A stretch of 64,000 nucleotides of DNA from Aquamicrobium defluvii (GTDB lineage Bacteria; Pseudomonadota; Alphaproteobacteria; Rhizobiales; Rhizobiaceae). The notes under the pieces were generated by a model. It ran no database searches. It had not been told where the DNA came from and saw only the letters and a program-made list of their open reading frames with translations. Below are positions 37,144 through 47,910 of the stretch, piece by piece. A program made the translations under genes and the position numbers. The first letter of the stretch is position 1, and every line of letters starts with the position of its first letter. The stretch covers positions 1 to 64,000 of the forward strand of contig NZ_SNZF01000009.1 of assembly GCF_004363725.1 (NCBI RefSeq), read 5' to 3'.

Positions 37144-37953
37144 CTACATCGTAAAGTCGAAGCGATAGGTGGCCGAAACACCCATCGTGAACTGATTGCG
37201 GGAACCGCGCTCGCGCACGATGCTGGAATCGGCCGCCGGTCCCATGAGACGTGAGTATTCACCGAAGACGCTGGTGGTGACAGGATCGGACACCTTCCAT
37301 GTTACCGCGCCACCTATGCCGAGCGAACGGACTCCGCCGCCCGGATCGTATTCGCTGATACCCGTTCTGTCGTGCTCATCCGCGCTGACGCCATAATAGG
37401 CGTCGAAATATTTCGAGGACGCGAAGGATGCGCGCGGCCCGCCCGAGATGCGCACTTCCGGTGTCACATCGTGAAATGCATCGACCGCGATATCGGCAAC
37501 GACGCCCTTGTGGGCACGGACCCCCTGACGCACTTCTGCGCGCATACGCACCCAGTCCAGCGGATAGAATTCGAAGAAGCCGCCAATCTCGCCGCCCCAG
37601 CGTATCGGATCCAGTCCGCGAATGGCATCCTCGTCATTGTCGCGCTTCCACAGGAATTTTCCGGCGACACCGGCCCGCAGGTCACCCTGATCGACCAGCG
37701 CCAGCGAGATATTGTCGTTGCGCGAGGAAAAGCGCACCGGATTCCCGGCCTTGCCCAGCGAAATAATCGGCGTGGCGCTGAGCATGTATTTCTTGCTGCC
37801 CTCGAAGTCGGGTGCGGTCAGGATGGTCGCCCCGACCGTCAGGTACCAGTCGCCGGAGAGCCATCCGCGGATGCCTTCCCCTGCCATGGCAGTTGCGGGA
37901 ATGCCGAAAGCGATCAAAACCGCCAGGGCGGATGTGGATTTCAACGCACGCAT
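37144..37953 (-). CDS. MipA/OmpV-family outer membrane protein
   Basis: A 269-residue outer membrane beta-barrel protein. A Sec signal peptide ends at AMAG (about residue 24). The mature part alternates polar and hydrophobic residues with many glycines and aromatics, and ends in YRFDFTM, a terminal strand fit for Bam-dependent insertion. The SATPIISLG block and overall length match MipA/OmpV. E. coli MipA binds MltA and PBP1B, but most homologues have no assigned role. It is divergent from the HdeD gene. Both stand between ribF and ileS, which I recall as neighbours in related genomes. Confidence 0.85.
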   Translation of the reverse strand: MRALKSTSALAVLIAFGIPATAMAGEGIRGWLSGDWYLTVGATILTAPDFEGSKKYMLSATPIISLGKAGNPVRFSSRNDNISLALVDQGDLRAGVAGKFLWKRDNDEDAIRGLDPIRWGGEIGGFFEFYPLDWVRMRAEVRQGVRAHKGVVADIAVDAFHDVTPEVRISGGPRASFASSKYFDAYYGVSADEHDRTGISEYDPGGGVRSLGIGGAVTWKVSDPVTTSVFGEYSRLMGPAADSSIVRERGSRNQFTMGVSATYRFDFTM

Positions 37954-38119
37954 GTCTCACCGTCAACGCAATACATATGGGAGTTGAGACAACTGTTGCG
38001 CGAAGTTTGGTAAAATTTGCTTTAAATTCCCGACCTTATAATGACACAACACGCTGGACGCTATGCATCGGCTACACTAGCTTACCGGCACGGACGGGTT
38101 CTCAATCAGGAGAGTTACC

Positions 38120-38674
38120 ATGAGTTTGGAAAGCAAGACACTTAACGAGATTACCGACGAGGTTCGCGGCAAATGGGGATGGTTCGTGGCGCTTGGCGTG
38201 CTGCTCCTCATTCTCGGCGGCATCGCGTTCGCCAACCTGTTTGTCGCGACGGTGGCATCGGTCTATGTCGTCGGCTGGCTGATGCTGTTTTCGGGCATTG
38301 TGGAGATCATACATGCCTTTGGCGTGAAAACCTGGGGCCGGTTCTTCCTGTGGCTCGCCAGCGGTCTGCTCTACGCGCTGGCCGGCATCTTCGCCTTCTA
38401 CAATCCCGTCCTTGCCTCCGCCGCACTTACCTTCCTGCTGGCGGTTTCGCTGGTCGCATCGGGAGCTTTGCGCGCCTGGGTCGGCTATCAGAACTGGGAA
38501 CAGAAGGGTTCCGGCTGGATCGTCACCGCCGGTGTGGTCACCATCCTTGCAGGTCTGGTCATTGCCTTCGGCTGGCCGGTGAACAGCCTGTGGGTGCTTG
38601 GCCTGTTCCTGGCCGTTGACCTGATCTTCCAGGGCTGGGCCTTCATCGCCTTCGGTCTAGCCATCAAGAAGTAG
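38120..38674 (+). CDS. HdeD-family membrane protein
   Basis: A 184-residue inner-membrane protein with six predicted transmembrane helices arranged as three helix pairs, each carrying glycine-rich segments (for example VLLLILGGIAF near residues 26-36). It belongs to the HdeD/DUF308 family. E. coli HdeD contributes to acid resistance at high cell density, but the mechanism is unknown. An AGGAG motif seven bases before the ATG gives good translation. It stands alone on plus between mipA (divergent) and ribF (convergent). Confidence 0.87.
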   Translation: MSLESKTLNEITDEVRGKWGWFVALGVLLLILGGIAFANLFVATVASVYVVGWLMLFSGIVEIIHAFGVKTWGRFFLWLASGLLYALAGIFAFYNPVLASAALTFLLAVSLVASGALRAWVGYQNWEQKGSGWIVTAGVVTILAGLVIAFGWPVNSLWVLGLFLAVDLIFQGWAFIAFGLAIKK

Positions 38675-38682
38675 CGGCAAGC

Positions 38683-39657
38683 TCAGAAGCTTATGGCCGC
38701 GTCGAGCTCCGATAGCGGCCGTACAGCTGCCAGAACCGCCCTGGCCTCCTGCTCGTCGCGCTTCATCTGCGCGACGAGCGATTCGAGACCGTCGAATTTT
38801 TCTTCACCGCGCAGATAGCTGAAGAACGAAACTTCACAGACCTCTCCATAGAGATTGCCCGAGAAATCGAACACGAATGTTTCGAGCAGCGGCGCCCCGT
38901 TGTCGTCAACGGTCGGACGGCGGCCGAAACTGGCGACACCGTCATGCAGACTTCCGTCGGCGCGGCGAAATCTCACGGCATAAATGCCCTCGCGCAGTTC
39001 GACCTCTGACGGCAGGCACATGTTCGCGGTGGGAAAGCCCAGCGTTCGACCGAGCTTCTGTCCGTCGATGACTTTTCCGCATACGGTAAAGCGATAGCCG
39101 AGCAGCCCGGCTGCCTGCTCCACGTCGCCCTGCGCCAGCAATTCGCGAATGCGGCTCGACGATATGATTTGCGCGCCTTCATCGCGGAACGCATCGACCA
39201 GCGTCACTCCAAACCCATATCTCTCGCCGGCATCCATCAGGAAAGCCGGCCCGCCCTGGCGGTTTTTGCCGAAATGGAAATTGAAGCCGGTCACGGCGTG
39301 ACAAATGCCGAGATTGTCCCGGAGGATCGATGCAACGAAATCCTCTGCCGACTTGGTGGAAAATCCGGATGTGAATTCCTGCTCGACCACTGCTGCGAAG
39401 CCGAGCCTGTCCAGCAGCTTCGCCTTCATTTGCGATGGCGTCAGGACGAACAGCGGCACCTGCGGGCGAAAAAACTTCCGGGGATGGGGATGGAATGTAA
39501 GAACGAGCGCCGGAACACCGCGCTTTTGCGCTTCCTGAAGCGCACGTTCGAGCACGGCCTGATGCCCCCGGTGAACGCCATCGAAGTTTCCGATCGCCAC
39601 AACGCCGCCGCGCAGGTGGGCGGGCAGCGGCACATCTCCGGCAATACGCGCAAGCAT
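38683..39657 (-). CDS. ribF: Bifunctional riboflavin kinase / FAD synthetase RibF
   Basis: A 324-residue enzyme that phosphorylates riboflavin to FMN and adenylates FMN to FAD. The N-terminal nucleotidyltransferase domain has GNFDGVHRGHQ near residues 22-32 and SSSRIRELLAQG near 165. The C-terminal kinase domain has GRTLGFPTANM near 205. It starts 9 bp after the HAD-family gene on the same strand, so the two are probably one transcript. Length and motifs are normal. Confidence 0.95.
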   Translation of the reverse strand: MLARIAGDVPLPAHLRGGVVAIGNFDGVHRGHQAVLERALQEAQKRGVPALVLTFHPHPRKFFRPQVPLFVLTPSQMKAKLLDRLGFAAVVEQEFTSGFSTKSAEDFVASILRDNLGICHAVTGFNFHFGKNRQGGPAFLMDAGERYGFGVTLVDAFRDEGAQIISSSRIRELLAQGDVEQAAGLLGYRFTVCGKVIDGQKLGRTLGFPTANMCLPSEVELREGIYAVRFRRADGSLHDGVASFGRRPTVDDNGAPLLETFVFDFSGNLYGEVCEVSFFSYLRGEEKFDGLESLVAQMKRDEQEARAVLAAVRPLSELDAAISF

Positions 39658-39666
39658 GTGCAGGCC

Positions 39667-40527
39667 CTATTGCAGCCGGGGCATGACCGCCACCGGGGCG
39701 TAGCCATGCTTTTCCAGAAATTCCTTAAGCTTGCGCGGGTCGGGTGCGAGCGGGTCGCCATAATCGCGGGCGTGGATGCCCCCGGAAATGTAAAGCGCAT
39801 CGATGCCATTGTCGGCCGCGCCCTTGATGTCGGTCATCATGCCGTCGCCGATCGCAAGAACCTCGCCGCGCTCAAGATCGCGCCCGGCAACCTCGGCGGC
39901 AGCCCGCAGCGCCGCCTTGTAGATCGGCGCATGGGGTTTTCCGGCAATCAGCGTACGCCCGCCCATCTGTCCATAGTCACGCGCGATCGCGCCTGCGCAC
40001 CAGATCAGCCTGTCGCCGCGCTCCACCACGATGTCCGGGTTGGCACAGATGAACGGCAGGTTGCGTGAACGCAGCCGCACGAGCAGTTCATGGTAATCTT
40101 CCGGGGTCTCGGTTTCGTCGTCGAACGGCCCGGTGCAGACCACGGCCTGCGCCTCGAAATCCTCCACCAGTTCGACGTCGAGGCCGTCATAGATATTGGT
40201 GTCCCGATCCGGTCCTATATGGAAAATCCGGCGGGGGGCTTCAGCGATCAGATCCCGGGTGACATCGCCGGAGCTGACCAGCCTGTCATAAGTTCCCTCC
40301 GGAACTCCGATGGCCCGCATCTGCGTGGCGACGTCCGCTCCCAGCCGCGGCGAATTGGTGATCATCACGACCGCCACGCCGCGTGCACGCGCGGCCGCAA
40401 GCGCCGCGGCGGCTTGCGGAAAGTGCTCGACGCCGTTGTGAACCACGCCCCATACATCGCAAAGCAGCGCGGCGTAGCGGCCCGATATGACTTCGAGCGA
40501 GGAAATGATGGGAAATGGAACCGTCAT
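39667..40527 (-). CDS. TIGR01459-family HAD hydrolase (NagD-like)
   Basis: A 286-residue HAD-superfamily phosphatase of the NagD/PGP branch. Motif I reads LLCDVWGVVHNG near residue 20, where the nucleophile is DVWG instead of the usual DxDGT; motif II is MITNSPR near 55; the C-terminal metal-binding motif is IGDGMMTDIKGA near 240. The odd motif I is characteristic of the alphaproteobacterial TIGR01459 group. The frame opens upstream to 40689, but that part looks non-coding and I use the ATG at 40527. Substrate is unknown; the link to ribF suggests a nucleotide- or flavin-related phosphatase but does not prove it. Confidence 0.85.
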   Translation of the reverse strand: MTVPFPIISSLEVISGRYAALLCDVWGVVHNGVEHFPQAAAALAAARARGVAVVMITNSPRLGADVATQMRAIGVPEGTYDRLVSSGDVTRDLIAEAPRRIFHIGPDRDTNIYDGLDVELVEDFEAQAVVCTGPFDDETETPEDYHELLVRLRSRNLPFICANPDIVVERGDRLIWCAGAIARDYGQMGGRTLIAGKPHAPIYKAALRAAAEVAGRDLERGEVLAIGDGMMTDIKGAADNGIDALYISGGIHARDYGDPLAPDPRKLKEFLEKHGYAPVAVMPRLQ

Positions 40528-40758
40528 GTCGGCTGGCACGTCCGTGGCTTGGGAGATCGTCGGGTGATGGCTTCGAGCGCCCGGATTAGCCGATGCGCCG
40601 CGTGCTGTCATCAGCATTCCTGTTACGGCGCCGGCATGACTGGTTAATGCCGCCTGAAAAACCGGCTTCATTTTTGGTCGATTCTGCAAACGCGAAATTT
40701 AACCGTTTCTGCGATGGTCATCCCGATACGTTGATTTGGCAGCGGGGGCTATAGCCAG

Positions 40759-42684
40759 ATGTTGCAGAAATTCCTGTCCGACAGGCGCGGCAACTATGCC
40801 ATGATTACGGGCCTGATCATGGCGCCTTTGATGGGTGCGGTGGCGCTTGCCGTCGACTACTCAGAAATGTCGCGTCAACGGCTCGACACGCAAAACGCGC
40901 TCGATACGGCCAACATCGCCACGGCCCGCGAACTTCAGACAGGAATAACCGACGCACAGGCAATCGCCTACGCGAACGACTTCTATTTCGCCAATCTGCG
41001 CCATGTGTCTCCCGCCAGGAGCAGTCTCAGCGTCCGGCTTCCGAGCCAGGTGGTCGGCGGCGGCACCATGGAGATGTGCGCCACTCTGAACTATTCACCC
41101 TATTTCCTGCCCGTTTCAGCGATGCTTATGGGCAGGGAATCTCATGACTTCGACTTCAGGACCTGCTCCGAGGTGCGCCTGAAGAACACGCTGGAAGTCG
41201 CACTGGTGCTCGATAACTCCGGTTCGATGAAGGAAAAGGGCAGCGGTTCACCCCTGACGCGCATGGAGCTGCTGAAAAAGGCCGCTGACGAGCTGATCAC
41301 CACGATGGTCAATCAGGCTGACAGCGTGAGGCAGCTGGAAAAGCCCATCCAGTTCGCGGTGATACCTTTCGCCTCCTCGGTCAATGTCGGCAAATCCAAC
41401 AAGGATTCGTCCTGGATGGATACGCGGGGAGTGTCGCCCATCCATCATGAGAATTTTAACTGGTCGTCTTTCACGTTCAGCTGGACGAACCGGAAAATAG
41501 TCAGGAAGGACGACGTTTACATCAAAAGCGGCAGTGACTGGAAAGAGCAGGAAAACCAGATCGTTACCCGCTTCAGCCTCTTCAACGAGCTGAAATACTA
41601 TAAGGACAGCGCCAGGAAGGAGACGCTGCCCTATGCGGAGTGGGAAGGTTGCGTTGAGCAGAGGCCGCATCCCTACGACCTCACCGACGAACGTCCGCGC
41701 GAAGGAAACCCTGCAACGCTGTTTGTTCCGATGTTCTATCCCGACGATTCCAGCAGCGGTTATAACGACTGGATCACGAAAATCGTCAGCAGTTCGGATT
41801 CGTCGAAAAACACGCTGTTCTGGGATCCATCGGAAAAAAACAACAGCAACAGCAATCGCGCACCGCACGATATGCGCAAGTACTTCGACATGCGCAATAC
41901 GGCCGGCACGCAATATGGCTATGTTGCGCCCTATGGCTCGCACAAGATGGGACAGGGTAACGGACCCAACGCCAACTGCACCACCCAGCCGATCACGCCT
42001 CTGGTCGACGTCACCAATTCAGCCGGCATGAAGCAGATCAAGGATGCCATCTCCGCCATGGAACCGCTCGGCGGCACCAGCGTGGGCAGCGGCCTTGCAT
42101 GGGGCTGGCGCGTGCTCTCCAGCGGAGAGCCTTTCACCGAAGGAAGGCCCGAGACGGACCGCGGTAACGACAAGGTGGTGATCGTGCTGACCGATGGCGC
42201 GAACACCTACTACACACCAAACAGCGTCCGCAGGCTCAACGGATCGACCTCCGCCGCCGTCGACAACAACAGCGTCAGATCGATTTACGGCGATTACGGG
42301 TTCCTCCTTCCCTACAGTAAACCGTATGATTATGGCCGCCTGTTCCTGGGCCTGAGCAGCAGCTTCAACAAGACGTTGTACACGAACGAAAACTATTCGA
42401 AGGCCATGAACGACAAGCTTCAGGTCCTGTGCCAGAACGCCAAATCCTCGGGCGTAATGATCATGACTGTGGGGCTCGACCTCGAAGCCGAGGCAAAGAA
42501 GGATTCCAAGGTGCGGGATCAGATCGCCGGCTTGAAGAATTGCTCCTCCGACTCGCGCAACCGGCGCGATCCGGACGATCCGTCCAAACCGGCCAAGCTG
42601 TTCTGGAATGCTTCCGGCAACGATCTGTCGAACGCGTTCCGCGAAATCGCCGACGAGCTGTCCAACCTGCGTATCACAAGCTGA
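40759..42684 (+). CDS. TadG-like protein with TadE-type N-terminus and vWA domain
   Basis: A 641-residue protein. The first 40 residues (RRGNYAMITGLIMAPLMGAVALAVDYSEM) are a TadE/TadG-type pseudopilin-like leader and membrane anchor. A von Willebrand A domain follows with the MIDAS sequence DNSGSM near 152 and a later LTDG near 475, interrupted by a long Asn/Ser-rich insertion of about 200 residues. Such proteins go with tight-adherence pili or other surface functions. No tad or cpa cluster lies nearby, so this is an orphan copy. A terminator follows at 42702. Confidence 0.82.
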   Translation: MLQKFLSDRRGNYAMITGLIMAPLMGAVALAVDYSEMSRQRLDTQNALDTANIATARELQTGITDAQAIAYANDFYFANLRHVSPARSSLSVRLPSQVVGGGTMEMCATLNYSPYFLPVSAMLMGRESHDFDFRTCSEVRLKNTLEVALVLDNSGSMKEKGSGSPLTRMELLKKAADELITTMVNQADSVRQLEKPIQFAVIPFASSVNVGKSNKDSSWMDTRGVSPIHHENFNWSSFTFSWTNRKIVRKDDVYIKSGSDWKEQENQIVTRFSLFNELKYYKDSARKETLPYAEWEGCVEQRPHPYDLTDERPREGNPATLFVPMFYPDDSSSGYNDWITKIVSSSDSSKNTLFWDPSEKNNSNSNRAPHDMRKYFDMRNTAGTQYGYVAPYGSHKMGQGNGPNANCTTQPITPLVDVTNSAGMKQIKDAISAMEPLGGTSVGSGLAWGWRVLSSGEPFTEGRPETDRGNDKVVIVLTDGANTYYTPNSVRRLNGSTSAAVDNNSVRSIYGDYGFLLPYSKPYDYGRLFLGLSSSFNKTLYTNENYSKAMNDKLQVLCQNAKSSGVMIMTVGLDLEAEAKKDSKVRDQIAGLKNCSSDSRNRRDPDDPSKPAKLFWNASGNDLSNAFREIADELSNLRITS

Positions 42685-43013
42685 TCGTCATCGATGAAGC
42701 AAGGCCCGGATGCTGCAACGCTCCGGGCCTGTTGCGTTGTTTTGGAACAGTCAACGCATCGCTTGACAGCACCTCGGCGGTTTACGACACAGATGCCATG
42801 TCCAATGGCCGGACACCGGCATCGCCATGGCCGTCCGGACAATATCGGCACGTCCCTGATCGCAGCAACGCAGGACGGTCAGGTTCAGTGTGCCGTGCGC
42901 TGCGGCTGGCAAATGGGCAATTCCCATCAAAGCCTGCGGGGCACGAGGCGGCATCCGGACCGAATTTTGCCCATTGCCCGCTAAAAGCCACGATCAGAAG
43001 CCTATCAGGCACC
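42685..43013. other. Intergenic region between TadG-like and CAP genes
   Basis: About 329 bp. It begins with the terminator at 42702-42730. The rest should contain the promoter of the CAP-domain lipoprotein, but I could not identify one. Open frames that run through this stretch look like chance extensions of the CAP gene frame. Confidence 0.5.
42702..42730 (+). terminator. Terminator after the TadG-like gene
   Basis: A 9-bp perfect stem (AGGCCCGGA at 42702-42710 with its complement at 42722-42730) around an 11-nt loop, 17 bp past the stop codon. A T-rich but imperfect tail (GTTGCGTTGTTTT) follows. Confidence 0.65.
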
Positions 43014-43532
43014 ATGAGCATGTCCCGTTCCGCTTTTTCCGCCCCCAGACTTCCCTGCCCCACGCGCCGAAATCTCATCACCGGCGCGGGCGCGCTGGCG
43101 CTGGCGGGACTGGCCGGATGCGGTTCCCTGCCCCGGCAGGGCGCCGGCGGCGGTGCCACGGCCTCTGCAAGCCGTTCCATGGCTGAAATCCGCAAGGCCC
43201 AGGGATTGTCCATGCTGTCAGCCGATCGCCAGCTCGAGCAGGCCGCGCTCCAGCAGGCCCATTACATGGCGGCATCGGGCAAGATGAACCATACGACCGG
43301 GATCGGCAAAAGTTTCACTGCAAGGGTGAAAGGCAACGGCATCGGGGGCGCGGCGGCTGAAAACATCGCGGAAGGCCGCATGGACGCCGCGCGCGCCATC
43401 GATATGTGGATGAATTCGCCTCCGCATCGCCGCAATATGCTGGACGCCCGTTTCAATCGCTTCGGCCTTGCCTGGGCAAGCCACCCCGACCGGCCCGAAT
43501 GGCGATACTGGGCGATGATTCTCGCCAGCTAG
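43014..43532 (+). CDS. CAP-domain (SCP/PR-1-like) lipoprotein
   Basis: A 172-residue secreted protein. A lipobox LAGLAGC follows a long N-terminal region, so the protein is likely lipid-anchored in the periplasm. The remainder is a bacterial CAP (SCP/PR-1/Pfam CAP) domain with the expected histidine in MNHTTG, the glutamate in AAENIAEG and HRRNML near 142. Bacterial CAP proteins are widespread and mostly uncharacterised. I chose the ATG at 43014, with AGG six bases upstream; a second in-frame ATG is at 43020. The gene lies 5' of the groESL promoter on the same strand. Confidence 0.82.
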   Translation: MSMSRSAFSAPRLPCPTRRNLITGAGALALAGLAGCGSLPRQGAGGGATASASRSMAEIRKAQGLSMLSADRQLEQAALQQAHYMAASGKMNHTTGIGKSFTARVKGNGIGGAAAENIAEGRMDAARAIDMWMNSPPHRRNMLDARFNRFGLAWASHPDRPEWRYWAMILAS

Positions 43533-43577
43533 ACCAGACGTTATTTTCCGGCCCGAACATGAAACGGTCCTCCCTCC

Positions 43578-43606
43578 TTGACACGGTGCAGGGGGCTGAT
43601 TATCTC
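43578..43606 (+). promoter_or_regulatory. groESL promoter
   Basis: A perfect -35 box TTGACA at 43578-43583 and a -10-like TATCTC at 43601-43606 are separated by 17 bp. The CIRCE operator begins 9 bp downstream, so a bound repressor would cover the start region. Confidence 0.75.
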
Positions 43607-43614
43607 ATGCCTCG

Positions 43615-43641
43615 TTAGCACTCTGCCTTACGGAGTGCTAA
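43615..43641 (+). promoter_or_regulatory. CIRCE operator (HrcA binding site)
   Basis: A perfect copy of the CIRCE consensus: TTAGCACTC at 43615-43623, a 9-bp spacer, and GAGTGCTAA at 43633-43641. HrcA bound here represses groESL at normal temperature and releases when misfolded proteins occupy GroEL. Confidence 0.96.
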
Positions 43642-43701
43642 CAGGTCCGGCAGCGCCGGACGGAGGGAATTCTTTCTCATCATTGTGACCGAGGAAATCA
43701 A

Positions 43702-43998
43702 ATGGCAAAGACGAAGTTCCGCCCGCTTCATGACCGCGTGGTCGTTCGCCGGGTCGAGTCCGAAGAGAAGACGGCTGGCGGCATCATCATCCCCGACACC
43801 GCCAAGGAAAAGCCGCAGGAAGGCGAAATCGTGGCTGTGGGCTCAGGCGCCCGCGACGAAAGCGGCAAGCTCGTTGCCCTCGACGTCAAGGCCGGCGATC
43901 GCGTCCTGTTCGGCAAGTGGTCGGGCACCGAAGTCAAGCTCAATGGCGAAGACCTTCTGATCATGAAGGAATCCGACATCATGGGCATCATCGGCTGA
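43702..43998 (+). CDS. groES: Co-chaperonin GroES
   Basis: A 98-residue co-chaperonin that caps the GroEL ring to close the folding chamber. The start [13 protein letters not shown], the mobile loop [13 protein letters not shown] near residues 22-34 and the end [10 protein letters not shown] are typical. AGGA precedes the ATG. It is the first gene after the CIRCE-controlled promoter and is followed by groEL after 68 bp. Confidence 0.97.
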   Translation: MAKTKFRPLHDRVVVRRVESEEKTAGGIIIPDTAKEKPQEGEIVAVGSGARDESGKLVALDVKAGDRVLFGKWSGTEVKLNGEDLLIMKESDIMGIIG

Positions 43999-44063
43999 TC
44001 CTGCCGGTCCCATTCTCAAACAATCACTGCAATCCGAATTTCGGGCCACAGGCCCAGGAGTAA

Positions 44064-45707
<1,644 letters not shown>

Positions 45708-45728
45708 GAAGTCTCCGCACCGGATTGG

Positions 45729-45759
45729 AAAGGGCGGCTTCGGCCGCCCTTTTCTTTTT
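45729..45759 (+). terminator. Rho-independent terminator of groESL
   Basis: A 10-bp stem (AAAGGGCGGC with its complement) capped by a TTCG tetraloop, at 45729-45752, followed by TTCTTTTT. It lies 21 bp past the groEL stop codon. Confidence 0.92.
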
Positions 45760-45823
45760 GCCTCCGGAACCAAGTCGCCGAACTGCCGTTGATGCGGGCA
45801 AGTTCAACCCGGGAGATGCGAAC

Positions 45824-46003
45824 ATGGTGAACAAGGATCAGGTGTCAGGCGTTGCCAAGCAGGCCAAGGGCGCAGTCAAGGAAGCGGCAGGCAAAGTGAC
45901 GGGCAGCAAGAAGACCGAACTGAAGGGCAAGGCGGAAAAAGTGGCGGGCAAGATCCAGAAGGCCGCCGGCGACGTCAAGGAAAAGGTCCGCAAAGCCAAT
46001 TGA
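45824..46003 (+). CDS. CsbD-family stress protein
   Basis: A 59-residue CsbD-like protein, lysine- and alanine-rich with a repeated pattern ([25 protein letters not shown]) that should form amphipathic helices. The family is linked to general stress in many bacteria, but its molecular role is not known. GGGAGA before the ATG at 45824 sets the start; the frame is open further upstream through the groEL terminator. It has its own terminator at 46030. Confidence 0.88.
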   Translation: MVNKDQVSGVAKQAKGAVKEAAGKVTGSKKTELKGKAEKVAGKIQKAAGDVKEKVRKAN

Positions 46004-46029
46004 GGCAGGTCGAACACAGGCTTGGAAGC

Positions 46030-46062
46030 AGGAAAAGGCGGCTGAACGAGCCGCCTTTTCCT
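46030..46062 (+). terminator. Terminator after csbD
   Basis: A perfect 14-bp stem (AGGAAAAGGCGGCT with its complement) around a GAACG loop at 46030-46062, about 27 bp past the stop codon. The stem itself carries TTTT on the 3' side. It may also act on the minus strand. Confidence 0.85.
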
Positions 46063-46211
46063 CATTCGGCAGGTCGCGGCGAAATAGCCTCGGCCATCGG
46101 CTGAAAGTTCAAACGATTAGGGCGTGGGGCTTCCGCAATCTTCCCTTGAAGCAGGAAGGGCAAAGCGTTAGGCCGGTGCCATCTCAATTCGCTTGTTCAG
46201 GAGACCGGCCC

Positions 46212-47609
46212 GTGAGCACAAAGAACACCAGAACCGAAACCGATACGTTCGGCGCGATCGAGGTGGCTTCCGATCGTTACTGGGGTGCGCAGGCGCAGCG
46301 GTCTCTCGGCAATTTCCGGATCGGCTGGGAAAAGCAGCCGGCCTCCATCGTGCGGGCGCTCGGCATCGTCAAGCGCGCCGCCGCGGAAGCCAACATGGAA
46401 CTGGGCAGGCTCGACCCCAAGCTCGGCGCTGTGGTCGTGGAGGCCGCTCAGGAAGTCATCGACGGCAAGCTCGACGACCACTTCCCGCTGGTGGTCTGGC
46501 AGACGGGTTCGGGCACCCAGTCCAACATGAACGCCAACGAGGTGATCTCCAACCGGGCCATCGAAAAGCTCGGCGGCGAAATGGGCTCCAAGAAGCCCGT
46601 TCACCCGAACGACCACGTCAACATGAGCCAGTCGTCGAACGACACCTATCCGACGGCCATGCACATTGCGTGCGCCGAGCGTATCGTTCACGATCTGCTG
46701 CCCGCGCTGAAACACCTGCACACCGCCCTTGAGGCCAAGGTCAGGGCATTCGACCATATCGTCAAGATCGGCCGCACCCACACGCAGGATGCAACCCCCC
46801 TCACCCTCGGTCAAGAATTTTCCGGTTATGCCCAGCAGGTGAAGAACGGGATCGAGCGTATCGAGACGACTCTGCCCGCGCTGATGCAGCTTGCGCAGGG
46901 TGGCACCGCCGTCGGCACCGGGCTGAATGCGCCGGTCGGCTTTGCCGAGAAGGTGGCGGAAAAGATCGCGGCCATCACCGGGCTCGGCTTCACCTCGGCC
47001 CCCAACAAGTTCGAGGCGCTTGCCGCCCACGACGCCATGGTGTTCTCGCATGGCGCCATCAACACCGTGGCCGCCTCGCTGTTCAAGATCGCTAACGACA
47101 TCCGCTTCCTCGGCTCCGGCCCGCGCGCCGGCCTTGGCGAGCTCGCCCTGCCCGAGAACGAGCCCGGTTCATCCATCATGCCCGGCAAGGTGAACCCGAC
47201 ACAGTGCGAGGCGCTGACGCAGGTTTGCGTGCAGGTGTTCGGCAACAATGCGGCGCTGACCTTCGCCGGCAGCCAGGGTCATTTCGAGCTGAACGTCTAC
47301 AATCCGCTGATGGCTTACAATTTCCTCCAGTCGGTCAAGCTGCTGGCGGATGCCTCCGTCTCGTTCACCGACAATTGCGTGGCGGGTATCGAGGCGCGCG
47401 AGGACAACATCAGGGCGTCGCTGGAGCGTTCGCTGATGCTGGTCACCGCGCTCGCCCCGACCATCGGCTACGACGCGGCCGCGAAAATCGCCAAGACCGC
47501 GCACAAGAACGGCACCACGTTGCGCGAGGAAGCTCTTGCAACCGGTCTGGTGAGCGCCGAGGACTATGACCGCATCGTGCGGCCCGAGGACATGACGCAT
47601 CCCGGCTGA
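46212..47609 (+). CDS. fumC: Fumarate hydratase class II (FumC)
   Basis: A 465-residue iron-independent fumarase that interconverts fumarate and malate in the TCA cycle. It shows the family segments [25 protein letters not shown] near 140-155, and the signature [11 protein letters not shown] near 319-329. A GTG start at 46212 is chosen: AGGAG stands eight bases upstream and the length matches other FumC proteins. The open frame extends 22 codons upstream with no similarity to the family. It appears to be a single-gene unit. Confidence 0.95.
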   Translation: MSTKNTRTETDTFGAIEVASDRYWGAQAQRSLGNFRIGWEKQPASIVRALGIVKRAAAEANMELGRLDPKLGAVVVEAAQEVIDGKLDDHFPLVVWQTGSGTQSNMNANEVISNRAIEKLGGEMGSKKPVHPNDHVNMSQSSNDTYPTAMHIACAERIVHDLLPALKHLHTALEAKVRAFDHIVKIGRTHTQDATPLTLGQEFSGYAQQVKNGIERIETTLPALMQLAQGGTAVGTGLNAPVGFAEKVAEKIAAITGLGFTSAPNKFEALAAHDAMVFSHGAINTVAASLFKIANDIRFLGSGPRAGLGELALPENEPGSSIMPGKVNPTQCEALTQVCVQVFGNNAALTFAGSQGHFELNVYNPLMAYNFLQSVKLLADASVSFTDNCVAGIEAREDNIRASLERSLMLVTALAPTIGYDAAAKIAKTAHKNGTTLREEALATGLVSAEDYDRIVRPEDMTHPG

Positions 47610-47650
47610 GCGCTCTGGCGGGAGATCACGGTTTCGACTAGTGTGACGCC

Positions 47651-47779
47651 ATGCGCTACGTCATCGTGATCGTGATCATTGCCTGCTTCCTGATCTGGGA
47701 CGGCCTCTACAATGGAGGCCGTTACATCGACATGGGGGTCAGGGGCATGAACGACGTGGTTCGCATGGTCACCGGCTGA
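47651..47779 (+). CDS. Small single-span membrane protein (42 residues)
   Basis: A short gene: MRYVIVIVIIACFLIWDGL is an N-terminal membrane helix, followed by a tail of about 23 residues containing YIDMGVRGM and ending in MVTG. It begins 41 bp after the fumC stop. The helix start is basic, the frame is clean and I recall small proteins of this form next to conserved genes in Rhizobiales, but I know no function. No strong ribosome binding site is visible. Confidence 0.55.
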   Translation: MRYVIVIVIIACFLIWDGLYNGGRYIDMGVRGMNDVVRMVTG

Positions 47780-47910
47780 GTCGCAGCTTCAGGCAGACGG
47801 CGCGACATCCTGCCGGTTGACGCGGCGAGGGCTTCCGGAACAAAAGGGCGTGCCAGACGGCTGCTTTTCGCAGCCTCAGCCTTTTCCATATCACCCTTCA
47901 GGAGGCCGAA

